A model generated the notes under the pieces. It had not been told where the DNA came from, searched no databases, and was given only the letters and a program-made list of their open reading frames with translations. 64,000 nucleotides of DNA. Source: Ustilaginoidea virens (lineage: Eukaryota; Ascomycota; Sordariomycetes; Hypocreales; Clavicipitaceae). Shown in pieces: positions 34,236 through 46,279 of this stretch (position 1 is the stretch's first letter; the number at the start of each line of letters is the position of its first letter). A program made the translations under genes and the position numbers. The DNA lies in the NCBI RefSeq assembly GCF_000687475.1, contig NC_057318.1, positions 1,984,001 to 2,048,000 on the forward strand, read 5' to 3'.

Positions 34236-37200
34236 CTAGGCTAAGAAAACCTATAATAATATAGCGATATCCTCTTAAGCGTAGGCCTATCGTTCTAAGG
34301 TAAAAACCTTCCTCTTTTCGAGGTTTAGTATCTCCTGGGTTACCCTAGGAGCGCTAAAGCCCCCTACTACTACTGCCGCTGCTATTATTACCGCCCGATT
34401 ATACCCTTAAAAGGCAGATGCCTATTTAGCCCTCTATTAAAGGGCCTTATAGTTATCTACCTAAAGCTAAAGATAATCAGCTAATAGCTTATGCTATATA
34501 TAAATTAAAAACGCACCTCTATCCCTCTAGTAATAGTCTCTTACGCATTTAAAAGCTTTTATACTAAGATCTGGTTCTTAGGGGTCCTCTCTAAGGATAT
34601 ATATATTTTGCCTATAAGGGCATAGGGATAGTAGGCTATACTAATCCCTATTTATATTAGCTTCGCTAGAGAGCGGGTACAACCTAGTCTATACCTTATT
34701 AACTATAGCATCGATACTTAGGATCCTTTAAGTGCATTAGATATAGCTTATAAGGCTATATATATAGTTCTCCGGGCTATATTATAAGGGTTAGCTACAG
34801 TCCTACCGTATATAAGACCCATACTTACCCCCTTATCTAATATCGCCGACCGCTTAGGCATCTTCGCTATTATTATTTTTATTATTACTGGTATTATTAT
34901 TGCTGCTGTTATCGCTGCTACTGCTGCTATATTACTAATAGGGTTAGCACCGGCCTTATACCGCGATAGAGGGGTTATTATATACCTTAAAATTAGCGCT
35001 ATAAAGGAAAAGAAGAAAAGAAGAAAAGGCACTAAATCGGGGGGTATCGCTAACCTATATACTGACGTAGTGCCTAAGGCTGCCTGCTTTAACCTTTAGA
35101 ATTAGCTTATTTCTTCTTCCGATCTAAAAATTAATGCATACTAAGAAGTACCCGGGCTACTATAGATATGCGCCTGGCGAGAATACGCCTGCTGCGAGCG
35201 CGCCGCTAGCCCTACCCCCCTAGCTTTACCCTCCTCTTACTTCTCACCCGATAAGATTACCGACTTAGACTTAATACTCTGGGACTTCTCGCTCGCACTC
35301 TTCCTATGCAATACCGCTAGATATAGTTCTAAGCGGTTGCGCACCTTATTCTCTTATGCACCGGATACCTGCCGCCCCTAATATGGGGCGATAAAAAGCA
35401 GAAATTAAGAAAGTAGGAAGGGTTTTCCTTCTGGCTACCGGGTTTTTCCCTTTCCGAATTATCTATATAAAAGTACTAGATAGGTTATTTAGCTTTAAAT
35501 AGCCTTTAGCGTAATTTAATAATAATAATATACAGTCGATAGATTTAGACCCTTAATCTTCCTAATACCTTTAATCCCCTAGATCCCTACTTATTCTATA
35601 CTACCCTCTCTATTACTATAGCTATTATTAGGGGCTACCTTTACTTTTCCTTTTCCCTTCCTTTTCCCCTTTAGGGAAAGGGATACTATAAATCTTAAAT
35701 ATTTTTTTCGTTTAACCCTAGCAGTTAGACCTAGCGTTCCTTTTATAGGCGATTTTATTATTTTTAACTTTTCTTTTTTCCTCTTAAAGGGGGAAGGGGT
35801 AAGGATATCGGTATAGGGATAAAGAGAGGATAATAATAAAACTACTAACTTAGCTTATTTAGGCTATACCGATTAAATAGCAGGCAGGGGAGGCTTTAAT
35901 AGCAGTATAAATAGCGCTCTAGAGGCAGACGCTATTAGCTAAAACTCCGCTTAGGACTTTATAAACTTTAAAAACGTAACTGCTTACTATAACTCTCTAG
36001 AAGATAGTATCGCAGGAGTCTTAGACTATATTAGTAAGACCCCCTCACTATAAGGCGGTTCCCCTATAGCAGTAGGCCCGGGAGCAGGCTTATTATCGAT
36101 ATTTAGTATAATAATAGAACTAGTAAGGCTTCTATCGCCGGCAATAGTAGCAGGAGGCTAAAGTCCCTCGATTAATAAGAGAGGCTAAAGCTCGCCGCTA
36201 TAAGCGCGCTCTAAAGCTAAAACCCCTCTCTTAATAAGCCTAAGGAAGTCGGCCGGCAGTAAGATTAGGACTATAGGCACTATTATTTGCATTATAACGG
36301 TAGAGTCGTTTTAAACCTTTCGAGGTATTAAGGTAATTAGCGTAATAGATCGATATATAGCCTACTAAGCCTTATAGTAATCATCTTCATCTACCTACTA
36401 AAGTTAACTATAAAGTTAAAGGATACTAGCAAATTGATATACTTACTTCCTACTTATAAGCGTAAGCCTTTTATAATGCAAGCATACTTTCTACCGGTTC
36501 GCGGTTCGTAGCATTACGCACTAGGATATAATAAGGCTTCTGCTTTAAAGCATAAGCGAAATAAGTACCCCCGAGCCCTACCTACTATTAGAAAAAGATA
36601 GATAATAATTAAAGAGAACCTCTCACCTTATTAATCACAATAATAAGCGGCCATATCGGCACCGCAGTATACGCAGGGACGATATAGCTATTTTCAAGCC
36701 AGGCTAAAACCTAACTTTAGAATAGTAGGCATATCGAAGAATAAAGGATGCATAAAAACTACTATAGCGCAATCGAGGCGGAAAAGTAAAGGAAAATTCT
36801 TAGTAATTTTCAATAAGGAACAAAAAGGGAAGAGGAAAGGAATTAAAAAGGTAGGGCAGGTAAGGGAGACTTTATACCGCTGTATGCCTATACTAGATTA
36901 CTTGACCGTCCGCTAGCTGCCCTAACCTACATTAGACGAAGTTAATAATAATAAAATATGCGACTCACCGCAACACCGCCGCCCACCCAATACTAATATC
37001 ACTGCCGCCCCCTATACCTAATAATATTAATCACGTCGGTTCCGATTCATACCTACCCTAGAGCCTGACTAATGCCTAATAACTAATGACTAATGACCAC
37101 CAATATAAATCACTGCGCCTATCGAGGCGTGCCTACTATCTATACTTTCCCAGCCCTGCCGCTAGACCTAGTCTCGCGCGATAGGATACCTCCTTATAAC

Positions 37201-37316
37201 GTATAGTAAACCCCCTTTAATTCCGAAGGGATACTATTGACCACGGATAGTATATAGGTTTTCCTCCCGGCACTCGGGTTTCCTATATAGATTAGGCATA
37301 GAGGTACTAGCACTAG

Positions 37317-37350
37317 GCTAGATAGGGGCTTATCCCCCCCCTAGATAGCT
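37317..37350 (+). other. LINE-B 3' terminal hairpin
   Basis: GCTAGATAGGGG pairs with CCCCTAGATAGC, 10 of 12 positions Watson-Crick plus a tandem G-A/A-G mismatch, with loop CTTATCCCC. It is followed by TTAGCTAGCGTAAT and the (TA)n tail. Counterparts lie near 1769-1795 (B4), 13812-13840 (B0), 40768-40800 (B3) and 56543-56580 (B2). Confidence 0.55.
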
Positions 37351-37378
37351 TAGCTAGCGTAATATATATATATATATA

Positions 37379-38942
37379 TATATAAAGGCCTATAAAAGTA
37401 TAAATTAGTAATATTTACCTAACTCTATATAGAAAAAATCGGCCTGAACTTTTTCTTTTGCCTTTAATAAGTACCTTTAGTACTATTACCTCTCTACTAC
37501 TAAAGGGAAGGCCTAAAAGACCTTTATTATATTATCCTTTTCTACCTAAAGTATTATAGATAAAGGTATATACTCTTTAGATTTAATCTTAGCTTTAGCT
37601 TACTTTACGATTAATATAATATATCTATTGCATTTAATAAATTATACCTTATATAGACGATCGCCTACTAAATACTTAATATCGACTAATTTAACTAATT
37701 CTAATTTGCCTAATCTTTCTAATATAATATAACTAAAAGAGCTACTAAACTCCCTTATATAGCCCCTATATAATATTTATAGTAATCCTATAGTAAGAAT
37801 AAAAAGCCTTAGGAATAAGTAAATCTCTTAGGCCCTATAGGCTAAAACTAATTAATAATTATTATCTTAATATTAAGGGTATTTTTTTTCTTTTCCCCCC
37901 CTTTATTCCCCTTACTACCCTCCCCCCTTTTATCCCTATTATCTTTAGTCTACTCCCCTTCTAAAGCCCCCTCCCCCCCCTTTTAGGCTAAAAAAACCTA
38001 TAACAATATAGTAATATCCTTTTAGGCGTAAGCCTATTATTTTAAAATAAAGACCTTCTTTTTTTTAAAGTCTAATATCTCTTAAATCACTTTAGGAGCG
38101 CTAAGGCCCCCTACTACTACTACTATTACTACTGCTATTTATTTATACCCCTAAGAGGTAGACGCCTATTTAGCCCTCTATTAAAAGGCCTTATAATTAT
38201 CTACCTAAAGGCAAAAATAATTAGCTAATAACCTATACTATATATAAATCGAAAACGCACTTTTATCCCTTTAGTAATAGTCTCATATATATTTAGGAGT
38301 TCTTATACTAAGACCTGGTTCCTAAGGGTCCTCTCTAAAAGTATATATATTTTACCTATTAGGGCGTAAAGATAATAGGCCGCTTTAGTCCCTACCTATA
38401 TTAGCCTTATTAGAAAGTAAGTATAACCCGGCCTATACCTTATTAACTGCAGTATTAATACTTAGGGTCCTCTAAGCGTATTAGATATAGCCTATATAGC
38501 TATACGTATAGTTCTCTAAGCTACTATATAAGGGTTAGAAGCGGTTCTATAATACGCTAGACCTATACTTACCCCCTTATTTAGTATCGCTAACTATTTA
38601 GGTATTTTTGCTTCTACTATTACTATTCTTATTCTTATTATTATTATTATAGCTATTGCTATTGCTATTATTACTGCTGCTATTAATCTAATAATAGGGT
38701 TAGTATCGGCCCTATACCGCGATAGAGGGGTTATTATATACTTTAGAATTAGTACTATAAAGGAAAAGAAGAAAAAAAAGAAAAGGCATAAAGCCAGGGG
38801 ATATTACTAACCTATATACTAATATAGTGCCTAAGGCTAATTACTCTTATCTTTAAATTCAGCTCACTTTTGCCTTTATACTATAGACTAATATGCTTAA
38901 GATACGCCTAGACCCCTAAAGGCATACGCCCGGCGAGAATAC
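37379..38942 (+). mobile_element. LINE-A A1, 3' part resumed after B1
   Basis: It continues A1 from the TATATAAAGGCCTATAAA duplication into a 3' region parallel to 33650-35200 of A2, including the polypyrimidine tract and the CCCCTCTATCGCGG-type block near 38715. It is non-coding or broken. The Tc1 element interrupts it at 38943-38944 (TA). Confidence 0.75.
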
Positions 38943-38944
38943 TA

Positions 38945-40343
38945 CAGTATATACGCAAAAGTGTCGCAACAACCCCACATCAACGCCATCACCACATTAT
39001 CGCGTAAGAATTCAAATAGCCACAACTTAGGTAGTAATGCATTAATTCTAATAAAACAAGATGTGGCAAATAGCCCTGCTTTTCGCGATCAATATTTAGT
39101 ATACCAACCACGTGCGCGAATTACAGCATGTAAGCGCTGTGGCATAGACTCAATCAGCCTCGTAATTAAGGGCTGTGGCACTGCTGCCCATGCTTTTTTA
39201 ATACATTCTATTAATTCAGCCCTATACGCCTCATTATTCTTTAGAATTGATAGATGAGGGTTAGCAGTTACCAATTCCTGCTTTAAAGCCTTCCATACAT
39301 GCTCAATAGGGTTTAAATCAGGCGAATGCGGAGGCCATTCAATCGCTATAATTGTATGTCGCCGTAGCCATTGAGATGTTGCAGCGCAAGTATGAATTCT
39401 CGCGTTATCTTGCTGGAATAGCCTCATACCGTCGTATATAGGTAAGAGACCTTCTGATAGAGCCTTTTGATAGCTTCGCGCTGTATATCCATTTCGAGCA
39501 GACTGTTCATCGCGATCCATAATGATAATAGGGCTCCGGCCGGTGCGATAAATAGCCCCCCAGGCCATGATCGATAATGGGGCCTTTACATGGCAGGTAA
39601 GGTTAACAAGATCCTTGTTAAATCGCTCATGAGGGTCGCGGAATATCCATTGTGGTGTTTTATTGCCTTGATTTGCAATAGAGGTCTCATCAGAAAAAAT
39701 TATCTATAGAGGCTGCTATATCAGTAAATAGCTATTTGAAGGGGCTATTTTTAATCATACTTACCTCCATCAATTCTTCGACTTTCTGCAGCCAATAACG
39801 TGCAAAATAAAGCCTCTTTTTTGCTGTTTCTTTTGATAGTGGTATTCTTTTCATAGACTTCCATTTGCGTTGCCAATAGCCTCGAAGGCACCGTCGGATA
39901 GTTGAGCGGCTTATTCGGCCACCCATAGCGCCAATTAGGGCACTATATGTAATGCTGCGATTCCTTTTGACAAGAAGAACAATATAGCGCTTTTCAGCTT
40001 CTGTAAGCTTTGGTGGCCGCCCAGAACGAGGCTTATTTTCAAGTGTTGATTCTTCTTTCCAGCGTTTAAATATCCTATATGCTGTAGATGGTGACGCGTT
40101 AAAGGTAGCAGCTACAGCGCGGTAGGTTTTACCTTGCGATAATTCTGCAATCATAGCAGCTTTTTGCACTGGTGAAAATTCATGATTCTTCTGACGATTT
40201 CCTGATATTTCCGTACCAAAGGCACGATTTAGAGGCATTGTTGTGGGCATATTATGGGCGTTGTAATGTAAAGGGTAAAATTGGTTGAGGCGCGAAGACT
40301 TCGCGCTACGCGTTTTTGTTGCGGGACTTATGGATACCCACTG
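38945..40343 (-). mobile_element. Tc1/mariner DNA transposon, apparently intact
   Basis: 1,399 bp, flanked by TA duplications (38943-38944 and 40344-40345). The ends are imperfect inverted repeats: CAGTATATACGCAAAAGTGT... on the left, and CAGTGGGTATCCATAAGTCC... on the right read inward, both followed by CGCAACAA. Base composition is normal with CpA and TpG present, in sharp contrast to the LINE around it, so it arrived after the main RIP episodes or escaped RIP. Confidence 0.88.
39089..40250 (-). CDS. Tc1-type DD34E transposase with one intron
   Basis: Exons 40250-39765 and 39703-39089 give 366 aa. The predicted intron is 61 nt (GTAAGT donor, TATAG acceptor) and joins E-E-L-M-E to I-I-F-S-D-E-T-S. 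The N-terminus has a helix-turn-helix pair: G-K-T-Y-R-A-V-A-A-T-F at about 40-50 and a second H-T-H ending R-S-T-I-R-R-C-L, with R-S-G-R-P-P between them (the GRPR-like hook). The catalytic triad is D in F-S-D-E-T, D in Q-D-N-A-R-I-H and E in N-P-I-E-H-V-W, with 34 residues between the last two. The enzyme cuts and pastes by binding the inverted repeats. If the intron is not real, the element has a stop or frame break here. It resembles impala-type fungal Tc1 elements; I infer this from the motif set only. Confidence 0.85.
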
Positions 40344-40345
40344 TA

Positions 40346-40675
40346 CTAATCCTACCCCTTTAGCCTCACCTTCCCCTTATTTCGCACCTAATAATACTCC
40401 GACCTAGGCCTAATACTCCCGGAACCTATACTCGCACTCTTCCTAAGTAATACCGCTAGATATAGTCCTAAGCGGTTACGCATCCTACTTTCTTATATAC
40501 TAAATACCCGCCGCCCCTACTATAGGGCGATATAAAGTAGAAATTAAAATTATAGGAAGGGTTTTCCCCCTGGCTGCCGGGTTTTTCCTTTCCGAATTAT
40601 CTCTAAAGAAGTACTAGATAGGTTATTTAGCTCTAAATAGCCTCTAGCGTAATTTAATAATAATAATAATAATAA
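40346..40675 (+). mobile_element. LINE-A A1, 3' terminal part
   Basis: Continues A1 after Tc1. It ends with GGTTATTTAGCTCTAAATAGCC (as two arms of a hairpin), CTAGCGTAATTTAA and a (TAA)n tail, then the TAGATAAGAA duplication. Confidence 0.75.
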
Positions 40676-40685
40676 TAGATAAGAA

Positions 40686-41486
40686 CCGGGGGTGCCTATT
40701 TTGCCTATATATCGAAATGAAAGCCCTATTATATATATATATATATATATTAAGTACGCTAACTAAGCTATCTAGGGGGGGATTTAAGTCCCCTATTTAG
40801 CCTAATGCTAGTGCCTCTATGCCTAATCTATATAAGAAACCCAAATACTAGGAGAAAAACCTATATACTATTCTTTATCGATAGTATCCCTTCGGTATTA
40901 AAGGGATTCACTATGCATTATAAAAAGATGTCCTATCGCGTAAGACTATATTTAGCGGCAGGGCTAGGAAAGTATAGGTAGTAGGAGCGCCTCAGTAGGC
41001 GCAATAGCTTACATCTATATTTTAGTAGGCATTAGTAGTTAATAGTCTGGCTCTAAGGTGGATATATATCGCATCCGGCATAGACAGTATTATTAAGTAA
41101 GAATAATGGCAGTAATATTATTTTTAGGTAGACGGTGATATCGCAGTAGGTCGCACGTTTTATTATTATTAATTTCGTCTAATATAGGTTAGGGTATAGG
41201 CAGCTATTAGTGCAGCTAGTAAGCGGTCGAATGATCTAATGCGGTTATATAGCGGTATAAAGTCTCTTTTACCTGCCCTACCTTTTTATTTTTTTTCCTC
41301 TTCCTTTTATATTCCTTATTGAAAATTTTAGAAAATGTCCTCTACTCCTTTATATACAGTTTCGCCTTAATTACGCTGCTATAGTTTTTATATGCCTTTT
41401 ATTATTTAAAATGCTAAACGTCCTAGAGTTAGGTCCCAGTTTAGCCTATAAGTGGCTGCATCGCCTTTATATATACTATAGTGCCA
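40686..41486 (-). mobile_element. LINE-B remnants: end of B0 (to ~40727) and 3' part of B3
   Basis: The first 40 bases continue B0 from 14616. At about 40728 a (TA)n tail starts a new inverted LINE-B copy, B3, with hairpin near 40768-40800 and the same non-coding 3' region as B2. B3 is broken at 41487-41505 by A3 and resumes at 46280. Confidence 0.65.
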
Positions 41487-41505
41487 ATATAGCTGCCTAT
41501 TATTA

Positions 41506-44500
41506 TTATTATTAAATTACGCTAGAGGCTATTTTAGAGCTAAATAACCTATCTAGTATTTCTATAGAGATGATTCGGAAAGGAAAAACCCGGTAGCCGG
41601 GAGGAAAACCCTTCCTACAGTCTTGACTTCTGCTTTATATCGCCCTGCAGCGGGGGCGGCGGGTATTTAATGCGTAAAAGAGTAGGGTGTGCAACCGCTT
41701 AGGACTATATTTAGCGGTATTACTTAGGAAGAGTGCGAGTATAAATTCCAGGAGTATCAGGCCTAGGTCGGAGTACTATTAGGTATAAAGTAAGGGGAAG
41801 GTAAGGTTAAAGGGGTAGGGTTAATAGTGTTCTCATCGGGCGCGCGCTTATAGGGGCCCGGATGCATCTTAAGCGTATTAATCTATAGTATGTAGGTAGA
41901 GGTAAGCCGGATTTAAAGATAGGAGCGGCTGGCCTTAGGCACTATATTAGTATATAGGTCTGCAATGCCTCTTGATTTAGTGCTTTTTCTTCTTTTTTTT
42001 CTTTTCCTTTATAGCGTTAATTCTAAGGTATATAATAACCCCTCTATCGCGGTATAGGGCTGATGCTAACCCTATTAGCAGAACGGCAGCAGCAGTAATG
42101 ATAGTAATAGCAATAGCTATAACAATAATAATAAGAATAAGAATAATAGTAGTAGAAGCAATAATGCCTAAATAGTCGGCGATACTAGATAAGGGGGTGA
42201 GTATAGGTCTTACGCGCTATAGAACCGCTGCTAACCCTTATATAGTAGCCCGGAGAACTATATATATAGCTATGCGGGCTATATCTAATGCACTCAGAGG
42301 ACCCCGAGTATTAATACCGCAGTTAATAAGATATAGGCCGGGTTGTACCTACTCTCTAGTGAGGTTAATATAGGCAGGGACTAAAGCGGCCTACTATCTT
42401 TACGCCTTTGCGGGCAAAACATATATACCCTTAGAGAGGACCCCTAGGAACTAGGTCCTAGTTTAAGAACTCCTAAATGTATAGGAGACTATTACTAGGG
42501 GGATAAAGGTATATTTTCAATTTGTATATAGCATAGGTTACCGGCTGACTATCTTTAGCTTTAGGTAGACGACTATAAGGCCCTTTAGTAGAGGGCTAAA
42601 TAGGCGTCCGCTTCTTAGGGGCATAGCCGGGCGGCAATAGTAGCAGTAGCGGCGGCAGTAGGGGGCCTTAGCACTCCCGGGGCAACTTAGGAGATGCTAG
42701 ACCTTAAAGAGAGGAAGGTCTTTACTTTAGAACGATAAGCCTATACCTAAAAGGATATCGCTATATTATTATAGGTTTTCCTAGCTTAGGAGGGAGGGGA
42801 GGGGGCTTTAGAGGGGGGGTAGACCGGGGATAAAGGGGGGGAGAGTAGTAGGGAAGGCAAAGGGGGGGAAAGGGGGGAGAGTGCCCTTATTGCTAATATA
42901 ATGACTATTAACTAGTTTCGGCCTATAGGGTTTAAGAGATTTACTTATTCCTAATGCTCTTCGTTCCTACTGCGGGATTACTGTGAATATTATATAGGGG
43001 CTATATAGAGATAATCGGTAGTGCCTTTAGTTATATTAGCTTAAAGGGATTAAGCGAGCTAGAATTAATTAAATCGATCGATACTAAGTATCTAGTAAGC
43101 GATCTTCTATATAAGGTATAATTTATCTAGTATAATAGATATACTAAATCGGTTGCAAAGTAGGCTAGGGCTAGGACTAGACCTAAGGAGTATATACTTT
43201 TGCCTATAGTACTTTAGGCAGGAGAGGATAATATAGTAGAGGTCTTCTGGGCTTTCTCTATAGTGGCAAAAAGGTAATAATATTAAGGGAACTTATTAGA
43301 GGTAGAAGAAAGAGTTAAGGCCGATTTTTTCTATATAGAGTTAGGTAAATATTACTAATTTATGCTTCTATAGACCTTTATATAGTCGGGTTATTTTTGC
43401 TATAGATTAGAAGTCTAATGCCCTTTTGGCTGCTAGGGTTTTATACTAAAAGTATTTCGCCTTTACTACTGCTTAATTATTTTGCTATTAATTATATTAG
43501 TCTTTTGCTAATTGCTTTTTAGCTAGGAGTTAGCTAAAGTTAGGATTAGAGAACGGTATATAGGCTAGGGGTCTTTAGTGACCTTTCTTTTATCGGTATT
43601 AGAGTATTACTGCTATTGCTACTAATATATAGTTAATCCTATCGGTTATACCTATCTTATCTATTCTTTTAAGGAATTATTAGTAAATATAATTAAGATA
43701 GAAGTTAATTAGAGGTATAGCCGCCTTAGTCTTAAGGGTATCTAGCGGTATAGCTTTATAGGCTCTGGTAATTATATAGAGGTAGGTTAACTATTCTATA
43801 GCTAGGGATTTTGTAATGCCTTTTGCTATCCCTTTAGGGGCGGTAAGGGTATATTATACTCCCACGCTAAAGGCGATAAAGGTCTAAATAACCTGCATAT
43901 AGATTAGGTATACTTCCCGATATTAGTAACCCTAGGTTAAGGCCGTTATTACTATAAGCGTGAGTCGCTACTGCTTAAGTTTCTTTACGATCTTAATATA
44001 GTATTCCTACTATTTTAGCTTATAGTGGATTTTAACTCTTAGGAATTTAGTATACTACTTTAGCTAGATCGTTATAGTCTTAAGCTATACCTTAATCTCG
44101 TCTGCTTTATATATATAGGTAAAGTAGATAAGCTTACTTTTATTAGGGTTAAAGTTAAGTCTAGCTTATTTAGATTAGCTATTATAGATAAGTTATGCTT
44201 TCTCGAGTAGCGCCTTTATCTCCCTTATATCTCTCCTATAGGCTATAATATTTATATTATTGGCAAAGCCTAGTATAATAGTTAAGGCTACTTTTTATAG
44301 CCTCTCGTAGAGCGGTATAATATAAATAAGGAAAAGGATAAAGGAGAGGGGGGACCCTTATAGTACCCTAGCGGTAATCGGCAATTTCTCTATAAGTTAT
44401 CCCTTAAAGTGGATTTATATTATTTATAAATCGGTAAAGCTATATACTTATGCTGCGAGCTATAGCGGAAGCCCTTTATGAAGGAGTAGGTAGATAAGGC

Positions 44501-46260
44501 GGGTATAATTAACTATATTAAATACTGCTAATATATTTAGTTAAAGAAGTGAGGCGATCCTACTATAGTGCTAGGTCGTGCGAATAATCTTTATTAGTAT
44601 ATTTAGTGCTATATCGGTTGATTGGTTAGCCTTATTACCTATTTAAAGATCTAAAAGGAGGTTGCCTTCTTTAAGGGCAGTAGTAAGCCGCCTCGCGACT
44701 ATAGCTTCTATAACCTTTCCTACTAGATTAAGTAACGATATTAGTTTTTATCCTCCTGCCTTTAAGTATTCCTTAGGCCTTTTCCTAGGCTTCTATAGTA
44801 CTATTACTTTAGCCTCCCGGAATTAAGCCGGGTAATACCTAATACAGTATATTTCGTTGAGGAGGTATATAAGGGTTTAAATAAGTAGGGGGCTATATGC
44901 TTTAAGGAATCCTGCCGGGAGCCTATTAGGGCCTAATGCTTTCTAGCCTACTATATTGCATAATATAGTGTATACCTCTTTATAGGTAAAGGAGTCTATA
45001 GAGGGGAATATAATAGTAGTAAGCTAGGGGAATATTAGGTTAGGGATATCGTTATAAGTAGCCTAAGAGGTAGGGAAGAACTATTAGGCGAGTACTTATG
45101 CCTTTTCTTCGTGCGTTATTACCTTTGGGCCTAGGCTGCTTTATTTTAATAAGGGGATCTCTTTTAATTCGGGCGGGAGGCTGCTATATAGGCGAGCCTA
45201 TTTCTCTAGGGACTATAGGTCGGCATTTTAGGCGGTTGCTTTATTAAGGGCCTTTTGCTATAACCGGCGCTATTCCTCCTAGATAATATGGGACTAGGTC
45301 GCTTCTGCTTTTTAAGCGGCGCTAAAGTTCTCCAGGGTATAGCGTACTACCTATTTTCGGTAGGCCTTTTTTGCTGCTATTTAGGCTATTTTAGCGTAGG
45401 GGTTCCACTAGGGCTCTATACTAGGAGCTTTAGGTGCTCTCTTTAGTGTTATAATATTGGCGATACTCTAGAGTTGGCTAGTAAGCTATTCGGCGTATAT
45501 ATCTATCTTAGCGGGGGAGCAGAGCGGGGCCCTAGTATAGTAAGTAGTAAATTGGTTTTTTGCTTTAGCTTAGGCGAGGTATCAGTCGAGGGACTTCTAG
45601 CTATTCTTTAAGGGGGGGGCTTTTATATAATAGTTATCGGTCTTAATGTATATAAGCTAGGGGATATAATCGGACCCGGTGAAGTTAGCGTTTCCGAGAT
45701 ATTCGACTGTAATATCTAGTGTGACCTATATATGGTTGATAGTGCTGCTTTTCTTTCCTAGGGCCCTCCTTGTTACCTTACTGCGAGGAGTAACTAGCCC
45801 GAGCTGCTACTATATTGTGAGTTTAAAGAGAGTATTAATGCCAGGCGAGGTCCGGTCTAGGCTATCCTAAAGAGGGTGGTATATATTAAAGTCTCTAATA
45901 AAGGCACTATAGGGGCGGGGTGGGAGCTTAGCGAGTGTGGTAAGGGGGGTTATCTAGTTTAGCTTGTGGCCTAGGGAGTAGATAGAATAGATATTAGTGC
46001 TTAGTAGGGAAATCTTATACTAGTCGGTCCCTTTATTGCTAGACCATATGCCGGGCCTATGCTGCTTATGGATATATATCGCTGTTCTCCCGCTGTATGC
46101 TGCTAATATATATCTTCTGAGGCTAGGGCTCGGCGGGGTCCGATTAGGCGTGGCGGGTTCTTAGATCGCTATAACGTCGGGCTCGCGCTAGTAATAGAGT
46201 GCTAGTCTTACGAGGGTGGTTTTCTTCTGTATATTCTAGTAGAGGACTATTATTATGCAG
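41506..46260 (-). mobile_element. LINE-A copy A3, 5'-truncated, inverted
   Basis: 4.75 kb in minus orientation: (TAA)n tail at the left, polypyrimidine tract at about 42785-42885 as G runs, ORF2 relics inside, ending within the endonuclease region at 46260. A 19-bp duplication, ATATAGCTGCCTATTATTA, lies at 41487-41505 and 46261-46279. About 1.6 kb of the 5' end is missing, the usual result of incomplete reverse transcription. It sits in B3. Confidence 0.8.
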
Positions 46261-46279
46261 ATATAGCTGCCTATTATTA

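Larger units (their letters stand above)
24152..35530 (+). mobile_element. LINE-A copy A2, inserted in B1 and split by Copia
   Basis: Pieces 24152-24330 and 29335-35530 total about 6.4 kb: full length. A 12-bp duplication, TACAGTCGATAG, flanks it at 24140-24151 and 35531-35542, and LINE-B sequence is continuous if the element is removed (compare 58380-58340 inverted). ORF2 relics include P-D-V-I-A-I at about 30840-30862 and R-D-F-N-I-Y-Y-P-L at about 31127-31158. The tail is (TAA)n at about 35518-35530. Confidence 0.82.
19139..37378 (+). mobile_element. LINE-B copy B1, inserted in A1 and split by A2
   Basis: Pieces 19139-24151 and 35543-37378 add up to about 6.85 kb, matching full-length copy B2 (6.82 kb). 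The flanks carry an 18-bp duplication, TATATAAAGGCCTATAAA, at 19121-19138 and 37379-37396; in A2, at the matching point (about 33640), the LINE-A sequence is uninterrupted. The 5' part has the CGATTTCGCCCGCACC block. The 3' end has the GCTAGATAGGGG hairpin, CTAGCGTAAT and a (TA)n tail. Confidence 0.82.
14617..40675 (+). mobile_element. LINE-A copy A1 (Tad1-like non-LTR element), split by nested insertions
   Basis: A1 is present in three pieces: 14617-19138, 37397-38942 and 40346-40675; the rest is later insertions. Without them it is about 6.4 kb, the same as A2 and A4. It begins near the ACTTTCGCGATTTCGCCCGC block shared by all LINE-A/B 5' ends and ends in a 3' hairpin, CTAGCGTAAT and a (TAA)n tail at about 40652-40675. 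The 10-bp flanking duplication is TAGATAAGAA. It encodes remnants of ORF1 with zinc knuckles and ORF2 with endonuclease and reverse transcriptase, all broken by RIP-type stops. Assignment to the Tad1 clade follows from the fungal host and domain order; a phylogeny would be needed to fix the clade. Confidence 0.8.

Noticed and set aside
34748..35032. Membrane-like Ile-rich small ORF (also 48367-48564)
   Set aside because: Antisense to the LINE-A 3' region in each copy. The hydrophobic look comes from AT-rich simple repeats.
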